In this document: positions 47,380-59,229 of the stretch, one piece after another
How positions within the stretch are numbered: the stretch's first letter is position 1
How the letters are laid out: each line of letters starts with the position of its first letter
From: Daphnia carinata
Taxonomy: Eukaryota; Arthropoda; Branchiopoda; Diplostraca; Daphniidae
Assembly (NCBI RefSeq): GCF_022539665.2
Contig: NC_081334.1
Location: 2,852,001 to 2,916,000 of the forward strand
Direction of reading: 5' to 3'
Length of the DNA: 64,000 nucleotides
Notes under the pieces: generated by a model
The model's input: the letters and a program-made list of their open reading frames with translations, nothing else
Databases searched by the model: none
Told to the model about the DNA's origin: nothing
Made by a program: the position numbers and the translations under genes

Positions 47380-49187
47380 ATGGACAGCAATTCTAGTTCG
47401 TTTCATCATTCGTCGTACAACTGTTCGTCACCGGATTCCGAATCCAACTCGAATCAGGAATTGATGAATGCTTCAGCGCTTGAGGAGCAAATCCGACAGT
47501 CCAACAATCAGGTATCGCTCAATAATCAATCATGTTACCATCATTTAAATATATATTTTTTAAATTCATTCAAAGATAGGAACCGTGATATTGTATGGCG
47601 TGCCAATCGTCTCGTTGATGATGGAAACCAAAGAACGGCTCTGTCTGGCACAAATTTCATCGACGCTTTTAAAAGATTACTCCTACAACGTAAGTGAACT
47701 TCCCTTTTAAAACAATTAGATGATTGTGCCATCCCAAATGAAAGTGAAAAATGAAATATCTTGCAGGAAATTCACAATCGTCGCGTGGCGTTGGGCATCA
47801 CTTGCGCTCAGTGCACACCTGTCCAGCTCGAGTTGTTAAGACGGGCCGGAGCGATGCCCGTTACATCTCGTCGTTGCGGAATGATTACCCGTCGCGAAGC
47901 CGAGCGTCTTTGTAAATCTTTTCTTGGTGACCACAGCCCGCCTAAACTGCCGGAAAACTTTGCTTTTGACGTCAGTCATTGCTGTGCATGTAAGTTCTCT
48001 TCTAACTTTTGTGCGAAATGGATTTACGTTTTATTGCTAATGATGAAATTGGATAGGGGGTTGTCGGGGCGCGTTTCTTCCGTCGCGATACAATTCGTCA
48101 CGAGCCAAATGCATCAAATGCTTTTATTGCAGCCTGTTCTTTTCGCCCAACAAATTCATTTTCCACTCGCATCGAAGCCTACCTGACGCCAAATACATTC
48201 AACCAGACGCGGCCAATTTCAATTCGTAAGTTTATACTCAACCAATCCATTCGCTATACATAGATGTAGGCCTATGCGTTCAAATCACTTCGTTGTTTAG
48301 ACGCATCCCCGCTCTGTTAAAACATCCTAATCTCATGCACGGCATTTTTCAGATGGCGCAGACACATCCACCTGACTGGATCACCGCCCGATCAGGTCAT
48401 GTTTGCTTGGGAAGATGTCAAAGCGATGTTTAACGGAGGCAGTCGGAAACGGGTCGCTAGCGTTGGCGGAAACAGCAGCGGCACTGCCGTGACTAGCACA
48501 TCCAATCAAAATGCATCCGGTACTGAAATCAACGCCAAGCAGAGCCAGGACGTTACAGTTCCAGCTAAAAACACGAAAACGACAAAGAATTCTAGTGCTA
48601 ATAAGAAAGCCAAAGTTGAGAACAACACCCTACCTGAAGTTCGAACACCGGAAACTGTTCCAGTAGTAACGACAACAACTTCTTCGACGTCCAGCAGTCC
48701 TGGACCGATTGCTGTTCCGGTGACTCCGCAAGTCTACCACCATCCGATTCAATCGCAATCGCTACTTGCCCGTTTGAATTCGATAATACCAACGGCCGGG
48801 CCACTTCTTGCCAACAAAACGCCAACCGATTCGCCTGGCCAGGATTACAGCATGACCATGTGGAACGCGGCTGGAACTGGCCGTTTCTGGTCGCCCTATT
48901 TGAATCCGCTTCCGTTTAATCCCTACAGCTATTATAACTATTTGATCAATAAATCGGATCAATTCTCGTTGATGATGAATCATTCGGGCAGCGGATGGCA
49001 GCAGCTCGTTACCAACAAACCTCGGATCAGTTCAACTGTTACCTCCGCAACACCTAATCAAGTTCTGAAGGCTGGATTGGACGAGAGCAAAGCCAGCCAT
49101 ACGCAAATGAATCATTCTTTCATCCAAGAAGAAGAGGCGGAAGCTTTCGTCGATGTGGAATCCACCGATCCAGCCCTTGACAATTGA
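47380..49187 (+). CDS. fuss: SKOR/Fussel (CORL) SKI-family transcriptional co-repressor
   Basis: Exons 47380-47511, 47576-47689, 47767-47989, 48057-48225 and 48353-49187 join in frame to 490 residues. The Ski/Sno/Dac domain (about residues 48-150) reads TVILYGVPIVSLMMETKERL, then EIHNRRVALGITCAQCTPVQ and RRCGMITRREAERLCKSF. The SAND-like Smad-binding domain (about 155-245) includes RAKCIKCFYCSLFFSPNKFI and ANFNSWRRHIHLTG, with its zinc-binding Cys and His residues present. This combination is diagnostic of SKOR1/2 and Drosophila Fussel, nuclear co-repressors in BMP/TGF-beta signalling expressed mainly in neurons. The C-terminal part is Ser/Thr/Asn-rich and unconserved, and the protein is much shorter than vertebrate SKOR1 (about 960 residues). 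Confidence 0.94.
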
Positions 49188-49486
49188 ATGTCCTTTCTCA
49201 TCTTTTAGAATTGAAAAGAAAACTGTGTTTAATACGGCCATCGTTCTAGTCACCGGTGTTTTGACATTTCCTTGTTTCAAGTAATGAAGCAGCTGGCCGA
49301 ACGTATAATTAAAGCTTACCTTATATTGTTATAAATTTGGATGTTTCTCTCTCTCTGTCCATAGTCGTCTTATTTCAATGTATCGATATTTATAGTCAAT
49401 AATACATCACTATGTTTTTTTTCCGGTCATTCGTCAGCTTGATTCAATTAGCCAAATGGAATGACAGGCTAGGGGGTTTCCTATAT

Positions 49487-49492
49487 AATAAA
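49487..49492 (+). terminator. fuss: Polyadenylation signal of the SKOR gene
   Basis: AATAAA about 300 bases after the stop, followed 12-25 bases later by a GU-rich stretch (TCTTGTGTGTGTTT), the canonical arrangement. Confidence 0.7.
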
Positions 49493-49519
49493 ACTTATGC
49501 TTTCGGTCTTGTGTGTGTT

Positions 49520-52500
49520 TAGCGTGTTGGGCCTCGCTGACTGGAGCGTGTCACCATGTCGCGGTCTCTTATTATATATTCCCAACCGCTTTTATTAATC
49601 ACTCCACTTTCGGTTCTTTTTTTGGGTTGCGTTATATACCTGACGGGCGCTCGCATCGTTTTTTTTTTTTATTTCTACCTACCTTTTCTTGTGTGCCTGT
49701 TGTTTGCTTTACACCGCTACCAATTAATTAAATGGAGAGAAGGAGACTTGAAAAAAAGGGGGTCGGTACGATAGTACAGTATTAACAAAACTGATGGAGA
49801 ACAGGATTGGTCACGTGTCGTGTCACGTGACCCTTTCAGCAGCAAATTCGTTCACCCTCCATTTCTCTGGATGTTTTGTATTTTTTCTCTCCCCCTATCT
49901 AAATGTATGCAAATTGATGACCATTTCAACGCCTGATCCCACGATTACATTATCGGAATAACGTTAGGTTTTCCTGTTTAGGATTGACTCAAGTAACTAT
50001 CTTTCCTGATAGTCTAGCCGATAATAGAATTCTCTTTAAAAAATTCTTTAGAAAGCAAAATGAATGCGACAAATATTAATAAAAGGTAAGATAACTTGGG
50101 CAAGGGAGGGTTCAGATCGAGCGCACTTGCGGCCACTTGAACTGAGAGGGGCTTACGCCAGCCTTTATGTAATCACTTTGAAGAGGTGCCCTTGTCGTTT
50201 GAAAATCTCAGATTGGATGCTTAGCTTGTTTTACGGGGTATGTGTGCCGCAGATGTCAATGTTTCAATGCGACTGGATCGCATCGCATCGAGCTGCCCCG
50301 TATTGTGCACGGATGCGGCAAGCGCTACTCCCGTCCGTACTTGTTTCGTTCAAGCCAACTCATCGAATTATTTCGAATGTCTGTAATAAAAACGAAAGAG
50401 AGAAGAAATAAGAGCGCGCGAGTTATTTTGCTTGCCTACATAGATGTCGGAAGTATACATACACTGTGCTTTTGGATGGACCTCCTACATGCCGGCGAAC
50501 CGATCATGTATACGGCGGCGTGTAAAAACAGGCCGGCACTTAGTTGGGCCCAAGAGTACTGTGAATCGAGAGGAATGGGCCGGTTCGTTATACCAGCCCC
50601 ACACCCTTTGCTTTCGTCGTGACCCCCATGAGAATCATTCCATCAGATGAGATGTTCCTGAATGATACAGCCCAACCCTGCGATTTACATATGTTGTGTA
50701 GCATCGCGCGAGGGTCCAAGACGGTCGGGAAAGAACGCGGTCACGCTCTGCTGATTCTGTGCTCAACCTTCATTTATATAGGCCTATCAATTCAAGTTTA
50801 GACCTGCCCAGTTTAGTGTCTAGCTGTTCTTGTTTTTTATTTGGATTTTAAATAAAATACGGAGGATGGCGGACGTGAGTAAACAATGACTTGTGTCAAT
50901 GCGTGTTTGTACAGACATCCTTTTGAATTAGGAATCTTTAGACAATTAATAGAACGAGGTTGTCTTTAAGAAATATGAATGCAAATAACGTGGATGACTT
51001 TTTTTTAAGTTGATATAAGGAAGGCGGGTTGACTGACTGCCAAAATGCGATTGGGATTGTACACAGGCATGTGTAAGAAAATGAATTTTCAAGTGGAATC
51101 GAATATCTCTCGTTCGGGATTGCTCTTAACTGATACAGCCGCTTTATTTTGAAAATCGGATTACTCTGTAAACAGACGTCGGAGAGAGAGAGAGAGAAAA
51201 AAAGGGGGGACACGATAGTTTGTTTCCAAATAGACGCCAAAAAACATGTGCACCGTAATTCTCCGTGTTGATCGAGCCGTGAATAATTCTGATTGAAATC
51301 TTTGGATTTACGTTTTCATTCCCAAACCACGAAAGGAGAATTTTTATTTTGACGATATCCTTTCGTTTTCACTTGGGCAATATAATTCCACGTAAACGTA
51401 TTTTTCTGTACAAAATATGGAACTCACGGAGATCTGCGTTTTGTGGATAATCGATTTCGTTGTTGTATGGCTTCCATTAATAGAATATTCAATTGATCTA
51501 ATTGAAGATATCCCCTGGCATATGATTTAATAAAGAAAAGATAAAAGATCAAATATTTCCCATCGTCATTTCTTAATTTTGTACGCGTCTGTTACTGTCA
51601 ACTCAAACAAACAGTGAACGTGAACTAAAGATCGAAGTCAAATCTCCCTGTAAAATACGCATATGAAACAGCACGCGATAAATGCATAAATGGACAGTTT
51701 ATGGTTAGTGGTACACACGCCCGATGAGTGATAGTTCTACACTCAGCGAAATGACCGAAAGTCAGTTATGGAAACTGGTGTCATAAAAACCAGGCGCAGC
51801 TTCGATTCCGAGCGCAAAAAACGCACTGAAAAACAAAACAGAAATGCACTGGTGACACTAAAGAACAAAACGCGTTAAAGGTGTGTGTCAATTAAGGTGG
51901 AGTACCAGGTCTATTTAATATTTCCACGCGGCATTGACGTCGTTGGGCCTGATGTATATGGACTTGTGACATTAATAACCACCCTTCTCCCAGCAACAAT
52001 ATATCGCTTCGTGTACATGTGTTTCGTATGGACGTTACAACGTATACGAAGGCGTGCAACAGACCCTGCCTTTAGTAAACAAGTGTCGGGTAAACGCGTA
52101 GCAGTAGATAATATATTTTTAGCTTTTAATTATTTCAAAACCTCTTGTCGATTGCTAACGGTAAACTTATACGTCCCCCGGATCCTCCGCCCCAATAAAC
52201 TGCGCTCCGCTGTTTCTATATGCTCAGCCATCAAGCTCGCGCCCAATGGGGAACAAAAATCATTGAAAGGAAAGAGGAGAAACGTTTAATTAATTGAGCG
52301 TTGGCTGTGCCGGCGATGTCTCGTGTTTTTTCGATTGATAAAACATAATGTGCTTTCATTTAAAGAATCCATTGTTAAACTACACAATTATCCAGGTGCT
52401 ATATAATATTTAAAATGATGAAACACAAGATCCTCCCTTGTGGGATAAGTCACATTGTCTTGTACTTGTATAAGTATGACGAAATAGAAAATTTTGTTTC

Positions 52501-53380
52501 ACTGACCGTGAATTTTATTCTTGGCCTCTCTGTAAGCTCCCCCCCCCCCTCCCAAAGTTTACGTGCCATCCCCTTGATGGACGACGAACTTTCTCCTTTT
52601 CTTGGAATGCAGCATTTATATTTATTAAAAAATTGGCTTCCGTGTACAGCCCGTTTAAATATATCATAATAATTGGATTCTTTCCGTCCTCTATGGCCCG
52701 TTAAAGCTCCGCCATTGCGACTACGTCTAGTTTATTCTTCCAGCTAAGACCAACAACGCGACTCGCATTCCGCTTTGCTGATTGTCACCTCAACAAAAAG
52801 ACTATTGCTATTGCCATTACCGAGTCGAAGTTCGCTAGAACTTGCACTTCTTCGTCTTTTGTTTAGTATACACATCCAAACTTTGCTTTTTCGTCTTCTA
52901 ATTTCAATGGGATGCGACATATTTTCGTGGGAAATGTGTATGCGTTCGTTGAAAAAGGTTTCCTACAATGTCGTGTATAAAAGTAGACGAAGTTTGCTGC
53001 TTTTCTGGTTCCTTTGTTTGAAACAGAGGGCAAAGAAAGTTAGTGAAGTGACATTTGTAAATGTTTCAAGTTGCGGTTAGTTGAGGTAATACGGAACACC
53101 ACTAGGCCCTCTTTTTGCTATAGACGGACTGTACCTATTTTTTATTTCGGTAATTTTTTTTTTGAAATCCTGCACAGAATTTTTAATGGCAACCTTGTTT
53201 TATTTTAATAATTCTTCAACAATGAATTTAGCCCAAAGAATTCCAAGGGTCGTTATTCTTCGCATATTTTTGGGCAAAAATTAGGGGAATATCTGTGTTC
53301 TTCAACCAATTGTAAGATGTGTCCTTTTTAGCAGATGTTGAGGCAAACAATAGGGGAAAGCCCAAATTCTTTGTTCGCCA
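49520..53380. other. Gene-poor interval
   Basis: No recognisable gene. The longest open frames are plus-strand 51885-52289 (134 codons) and 52775-53080 (101 codons). Neither shows a family motif, a good start or splice logic. At 50235-50360 a plus frame reads VCRRCQCFNATG, then HGCGKRYSRPYLFR, which faintly resembles a C2H2 finger but lacks the second His pair. Confidence 0.5.
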
Positions 53381-53395
53381 CCACAAGAGGCGCTG
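53381..53395 (+). promoter_or_regulatory. CTCF-like motif
   Basis: CCACAAGAGGCGCTG is a strong match to the CTCF core. A related CCAGAGATGGCGCTG occurs on the minus strand at 54996-55010. Confidence 0.4.
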
Positions 53396-53399
53396 AAAA

Positions 53400-54450
53400 C
53401 TGTTGCAGACGAGGTTCAAGTGATATTGGAAAGGGCTGCATGCTAGGTATCAGGCTCCCGTGAATAGCGTGGTAGTAGGACTAGGAGGCTGGAATTGGAT
53501 CAGTAATTTGCATTATTTCTCACACTTTCGTGTGCAGGAGTTCGAAAAAATTCTTTGTTTCTAGAACGTGTTCACCATGCACGTTTTACAACTAGCTAGG
53601 CGAATATGGATCAAGTTTCTCGCGAATAGGTCTGCGTGGTGTCTGGTGTGTTTTAAATGCGAGATGTGCACAATAGAAGCTCTGACAGACCTGAAGGTTT
53701 TAGCTGAAGTAACATGAAATTATTTTACTCCTTTCTTTTAGTAAATTCAACACAACTTGATTGCTCTTTTTTTACACTAATTATTTTTATTTTTAGGGTT
53801 TCTGAGGGGACGTGAGTTGCTGATGTAACATCCTTGAAAACTGAAATGGTCTAAACTGTACAGTTGGAATAATGAACAAATTAGGAGTTTACGCAGAAGT
53901 ATATGTTTAACGCTAAATGTTTTGAATGAAGATGTTGAACATTTTTTTATTTAGTTCATGGAAGGGGAGCGAGCCCATGACACACCATTTCACTGTGTTG
54001 ATATTTATCATTTGACATGATATTCTTGTGACGTCGGACAGTAGCCATTCAAAGTTGTATTTTGTATAGGCAATTCACCTATTCATTTTTCGTACTTTTA
54101 TTTGAGGTTTGAGCCTGCAATCATTAAAAAACTGGATGATTTCCTTTCTAGGTAGGGCAAAATCACTTTGTGTAATTCATTTTATTTACTTACTTTTATA
54201 TTTCCCAGGTTGCATAGATTCTGTTACATGGGTAATAGCTAATCTGTTATTCAAGGCTATAATTGGATAGAGATTATAGCTAATGAACTGTGTTTAGCTG
54301 TTTGCTATACTGTGGGTTGTAAACATTTTCCATCCCCTAAAAGGTAATTCACAATGATAAACTAGTTACTGGAAATCTAATTGATATGGTTTGCAATTTG
54401 GTCTCAGATTTTAGTTTTGTTTTTTTCCACTTCCTTTTTACTCATAAGTC
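53400..54450. repeat. Diverged dispersed repeat, copy A
   Basis: It shares many blocks, in the same order, with 57140-57820. Examples are AATAGGTCTG(C/T)GTG, the TTTTAGGGTTTC block, TGCATAGATTCTG / TGCATTGATTCTG, TTTAGCTGTTTGCTATACTGTG and GGTAATTCACAATGATAAACTA. The two copies are heavily diverged with indels. Intron-like pyrimidine tracts followed by AG are kept in both, hinting at former gene sequence. Confidence 0.55.
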
Positions 54451-54633
54451 CTCTAGCTGATCGCTGACCTCCTCCTTCAGGCACTGCGTATTGTCGGTTT
54501 CACAGCCATATGCATATAAGGAACGTTGTGGCAAATATCAAAGGGGCCACCGTAGGTATACCAAAATTTTAAATAATTTTATTAATTTATTATCTTTATT
54601 AATTTTCACTTTGAGCGTAAGTTCGAATGTTAT

Positions 54634-54885
54634 TCATGTTGTTGACAGCTTTCTGTTATAATCTCCCAACACCTTGGAATTCATCAACAACCTGATGTAG
54701 TCTTCTTGGTTATACGTCTGAAGGTCTGTACTTTGAGTATTAGAAACATCATAATGAATTAATAGCAAAATAACGTCAGTCAAAACATAAAGTATACCAA
54801 TAGTAACGAGGTACCCTTTGCACTGAAGAACTTGAGCTCCGCATGTTAAGTTCATAGATGGCGTTGCGGCTGTTCGGTACCACAT
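54634..54885 (-). CDS. Small ORF with one membrane helix, unidentified
   Basis: The minus ATG at 54883-54885 opens 83 codons. They run MWYRTAATPSMNLTCGAQVL, a hydrophobic helix (YLVTIGILYVLTDVILLLI) and a polar tail ending YNRKLSTT. The frame is open 19 codons further upstream without an ATG. It lies in an otherwise gene-poor stretch. It could be the last exon of a larger gene, a small membrane protein or chance. Confidence 0.3.
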   Translation of the reverse strand: MWYRTAATPSMNLTCGAQVLQCKGYLVTIGILYVLTDVILLLIHYDVSNTQSTDLQTYNQEDYIRLLMNSKVLGDYNRKLSTT

Positions 54886-55043
54886 CGGCAGTAGGCTTCC
54901 GTATTTGGCAGGTTTAAAAGCGCCAATCTTTAAAAATCTCAATATACCAGAGCACTCTGGCGGGCGAAAACTGCGAAAGCAAACTGACGATTAGACAGCG
55001 CCATCTCTGGAACTTACCATGCCTATCTCAAATTATTTTGCAG

Positions 55044-55217
55044 GCGTTTCAACTTCTTGATACTTTATGGTGTATTGATCGATTATGACGATATTGAATA
55101 TATTACGACATCTATTGAGGAAATATCTAAAAGCTGGGATAAAGTTCTAGAACTTTTGATTCATTGTTGCTATGCGTCTGGGAAGAAATTCTTGCTTTTT
55201 TTAGGGCAATTTGTGTG
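55044..55217 (+). pseudogene. Orphan exon-like block
   Basis: A TTTTGCAG acceptor, an open frame (RFNFLILYGVLIDYDDIEYI, then SIEEISKSWDKVLELLIHCC) and a donor TG|GTACGTG. Codons look plausible but no partner exon with matching phase was found nearby and no family is recognised. Probably part of a decayed gene. Confidence 0.3.
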
Positions 55218-56079
55218 GTACGTGCACGTGTTTGCTATGGATAAATTCTTTCAGTAGAGGGTATTGGATACTGACGGTGCTTCTAGAGGTGGCACCATTA
55301 ACTGGATTTCTCGAAGGATTGGTTTTAATCCACGTTTACAAAAAAAAAGATCAGTTGTAAACTCATGATTAGCAGAGCTCTTGTTAAGGTAATTTAGAAT
55401 GTATATGTTGTAACTATTGAGATGCACTGAACATAAGCATTTGAAAGATTAAGATTGTAATACTTATGGTGATCTTAACATTCTGTTTTGCTCCTTCCTA
55501 TGATAATTCTTCACTTCTACAGGTTACTTTTTGTTGATGAATTTTTGCCACAATAGAATCCACAAATTAATGTTGAAGTTGTTGTGAAATACGCAGCTGG
55601 CCCCTAGCAGATGAGTTCGTTGGAAATGCCGAGAGTAATTGAAAAAAAAAAAACAATTTTTGAAAATTGCTGTCTGAATTAAAATTCGCAAGGAGCAAAA
55701 ACGAAGCTCTGGATTAATTGGATCGTAAACAAAGGTTCTCTAATTTCTTTCTAGTGTTATTACTTTCTGCTTTTTGAAAATGTGTGATCATGTGTTATTG
55801 GTCTAAAACTGAAAAGGAACTGGCTGTAACTACCATCAAACAAACTTAACAAGTTACATAGTGTACTAGATTTGCCTATTTAGATGCCAGGGGGTATCTG
55901 GCCCATTGGCGTCGGTGAAAGGAATCGAATTCGTTTTTGACCGAAAATGCGACGGATCTGTTTCGGTTTACTAATGAAGATTGCATTAAGTTAGAACAGA
56001 GTTGGTCTACATAGGAAAGTACACACTAGAACTATTGATACTTGAATCCTTGAATGAATTTTACTTTCTTCCGTTTTAG

Positions 56080-56169
56080 TTAACGCAAGAGATTTGGGAA
56101 CAAGCGTTGCCGTACAGTTATGTTGTAACGTTTAAAAAACGCTTTTCATCCACTTTACTGGGAATGTCG
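56080..56169 (+). pseudogene. Orphan exon-like block
   Basis: A strong acceptor (TTTCTTCCGTTTTAG) and donor (TCG|GTAAGC) enclose exactly 30 codons (LTQEIWEQALPYSYVVTFKK, then RFSSTLLGMS). The splice signals are better than expected by chance. The parent gene is unidentified. Confidence 0.35.
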
Positions 56170-56607
56170 GTAAGCGTAAATCAAATGATTCTGCCTTTAT
56201 GGTAAAGTTTCTACCATGATGTAAAGTTGTATTAATATTCAGTAATTCCTTTATAATTTCAAGCAGAAAGAGTATATTTATATTATTTATTTATATTTAG
56301 AGTATACAGCCAAGCAAAGCAGTTACCTTAGCGGTAATGCCTGCTTTTTTTAGTGAATGAGTTAGCATAGGGATTAGGTTAGAAGTGACTTCAGCACAAA
56401 AATTGGTTTCCTGGCCACTTGTAAGCCATGACGGTAACAGTCTGAAAACAATTTACTTCTGGTTATTATGCTGTTTTTTTTATTGCTGAGAAAAACAAAA
56501 ACAGAAAATAGTATGCGTTTATGTAAGAAATAACGAATTGGTATGTAATTAAGACTAATGATATGGTGCCTATTAATACGATGCAAGTTAAATATCTAAA
56601 ATTGGAT

Positions 56608-56820
56608 GGAAATGGTATGATTATTTGTTAATAGATGACGTCTAAATGGTAAGACTATTGGTTCATAGATGGCGTTGTAAATGGTAAGACTTTTTGCCCT
56701 GTATATCGTCGAAAATGGTAAGATTATTTGACCATAGATGGCGTGGGGACTGACCAGCTTATCCGCTCATAGATGGTGTTTGGAGTGGTTAATTCATTTT
56801 TCATAGATGGCGCTATTTGG
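56608..56820. repeat. ~35-bp minisatellite carrying AGATGGCG
   Basis: About six imperfect units, each close to AAATGGTAAGATTATTTG followed by ACCATAGATGGCGTTGT. Unit starts are near 56610, 56644, 56679 and 56713, with two more diverged units after. The AGATGGCG core resembles half of a CTCF site. Confidence 0.75.
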
Positions 56821-57139
56821 TGTGGCGTTGGAGGTAATGGCATAATTGATTCAAAGATGCTGTTACAGGATTTGTTTCGTAATGTACATGTGAAGGAGAA
56901 GAAAGAATTAGGACAAATTCGTGAGTATCGCAATGAATCATGGGAAGCTCTGGTAGAACTTGGTCTTATACTAAATATCTTCTTTTGTCTAGTTTTATTA
57001 TTGTCTTAATTTTTTAAATTCAGATAATGGATTACTTGGTCTAAAACTTCAGGAAATGGATACATTTTCAATAATGAATTTAAAACTTAAGCTGCTGTGA
57101 TGGTACTGTCTGGCATTTCATAATATGATATCCATCTTC

Positions 57140-57820
57140 ACAAGAGGTGCTCAGTTAAGTTTCGAGGTTCAGGAATAGGTCTGTGTGCTGTGTCTCAAGT
57201 GCTAGGTATGCAACAATAGGAGCCTGTTGGAGGATTGTTGGTTAAAACATGATGTACTATCAGTGTGTTTTAGTCATTTTTATTAGTAAAAGGGAATACA
57301 ACTTAATTATTCGTTTTGTCTCTTTTAGGGTTTCCTGCATAAAACTTTGTTGCTAATGTAACATTACTGATACTTGCTAATCCGTCCAGCAGACGGAGCA
57401 AGAGGTATTTGATGTAGATATTTTAACTTGTCATTTTTGTTTGCGATGAGCTACATCCTTAAAAACAAAACAAAAAAATATGATTTCCTTTCTAGATTGG
57501 GCTGAATTACATTTCTGTTATTTTGTGACTGATAGATGGGCTGATACTGAATGATTTTTTTTTATTAATTAGTTTTCTTTCACTATTTTCCAGTAAAATT
57601 CCAGTCTGCATTGATTCTGCTGACAAATAGCTTATCTATTCTTCAATATTGCATTTGGATACAGAGCAAAGCTGATGAGATTCATTTAGCTGTTTACTAT
57701 ACTGTGAGTTATTAACATTTTCCTTTCAATATAATGGTAATTCACAGTGATAAACTAAAGTGCTGGAAACTAAAATTAATTTTCTTTACAATGTGGTATC
57801 AGGCTATGTATAGGGAGGAT
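57140..57820. repeat. Diverged dispersed repeat, copy B
   Basis: The counterpart of 53400-54450 in the same orientation, ending just upstream of the Mad1 exons. Confidence 0.55.
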
Positions 57821-57904
57821 TGAAGAAATTAATATTTCATCAATATGAAAACAATCTTTCTAGAAGCAATATTTGAATTTATTTTTTTTTATTTTTTGTA
57901 ATAG

Positions 57905-59139
57905 GACAAATTTAACCCTACGGGAAAAAATTGAACCGCTCAATGATGTCTCGAAAACAAAATTAGATCTTGAAGACCGCGTGAGGAAACTCGAAAGGAA
58001 ATAAGCGTGGTTCAAAAAGATCGTGATCATTACCGTACGATTAATGAAATGTATGAAAATGAGATGTCACGAGTTGGAGGTATATGATTCATTAGCTAAC
58101 ATAAGACAAATCGCATTTGCCATTATCGAACTATTTTTATATTAAGGCTCAGCAACAGTTTCAATGGAGACCAAGCAAATCAATGAGTTGGAACGGCTTT
58201 TGGAGGAATATCGTGGATTAGTTTCAATAGTCGATACCACGCCGAAGGTTAACGAAGAAATTGTCACCAAATTGAACCAGGAAAAAGAACAATTGACGAA
58301 GGAAGTTGCTGAATTGAACCAGACAATCAAACATTTAAAGGCTCAATCAGAGATCGCCGAGTCGAAGGTACTAAATGCGCATGTTGTACCGATGCCAATC
58401 TTTCAAGGTTCTGTTCTCAATTAATTAGGGGATAGCTTTCGACGTCCGAATCCTCCACTTTACCAACAATCCGCTGGATAATGTTCGGCGCCAAACATTA
58501 GAGCAGCTTTCTCAGTTAGAAAAAGAGAACGAATCACTACGAGAGAGGGTTCGCTTGATGGAAGCAGATCAAACCCGAAATCCTACTCTTTTGGTTGGAG
58601 ATCACTTTGAACAAGGATGTATTCCCGAACGTCTCAGAGGTAATCATTGTAGCTTTCAGCTAGGTTCTAAATATCTTCAAAAACTTTTTGAAAACAGATC
58701 TAGAAGAAAAACTCAAATCGAGTGAAATGAAGAACGAACGGGTGGAGGAAGTGTTCCGAAAATACTGCTCTGAATTCCGCCGAGGAATATTTGAACTTTT
58801 CGGTTATCAGGTGGATAATGACGAATGCGGCAATTTTAAACTCACATCTGTGTTTTCCAAGTCGAGAACGGATTATCTCTCTTTTAAAGTAATTTCGCCA
58901 ATACAATTTTTAATTTTTCAAAATTCCTATTTGTTTGCTTTATTCCTTATTAGTACGTTGGCGACGGCCTGATGGTTATGGATAGTGCATATCTTCATAC
59001 CATTTATGATTTAGTTCAGCTTCACATCAATAACCAAAAGTTCATCCCCATCTTCTTGTCTGCCCTCACAGTTGAGCTTTACCCTTGTCAGTCTATCAAC
59101 TCATCTGCCTATCCATCAGTCTTGTTTACTCCAAGCTGA
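57905..59139 (+). pseudogene. Mad1: C-terminal exons of spindle-checkpoint protein Mad1, 5' truncated and frameshifted
   Basis: Exons 57905-58079, 58147-58367, 58429-58639, 58698-58888 and 58954-59139 encode the end of Mad1, the kinetochore coiled-coil protein that recruits Mad2. Family landmarks are present. They are VRILHFTNNPLDNVRRQTLE before the last coiled coil, then VEEVFRKYCSEFRRGIFELF and GYQVDN (the conserved RWD-type C-terminal domain). Next come KLTSVFSKSRTDYLSFK, YDLVQLHINNQKFIPIFLSA and LTVELYPCQS, ending at TGA 59137-59139. The first exon has an in-frame TAA at 58002-58004. The expected continuation ISVVQKDRDHYRTINEMYEN lies in another frame, so one base has been lost there or the assembly is wrong. 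The N-terminal two thirds, including the Mad2-binding motif, are absent. Confidence 0.82.
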
Positions 59140-59229
59140 ACTTAAAATTGGTAACAATATATTTTTTAAAAAGGTTTGTGGATGTGAAATAAATTGATTT
59201 TCCTTATAAATTAATTTCACGTCTTGCAG

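Noticed and set aside
50235-50360. C2H2 zinc-finger-like segment
   Set aside because: The Cys pairs are present but the His pair and spacing are wrong.
51885-52289. 134-codon plus-strand frame
   Set aside because: No recognisable domain, no clear start context or neighbouring exons; within the range expected by chance.
56608-56820. CRISPR-like direct repeats
   Set aside because: Units are imperfect with no unique spacers, in a eukaryotic genome; it is a minisatellite.
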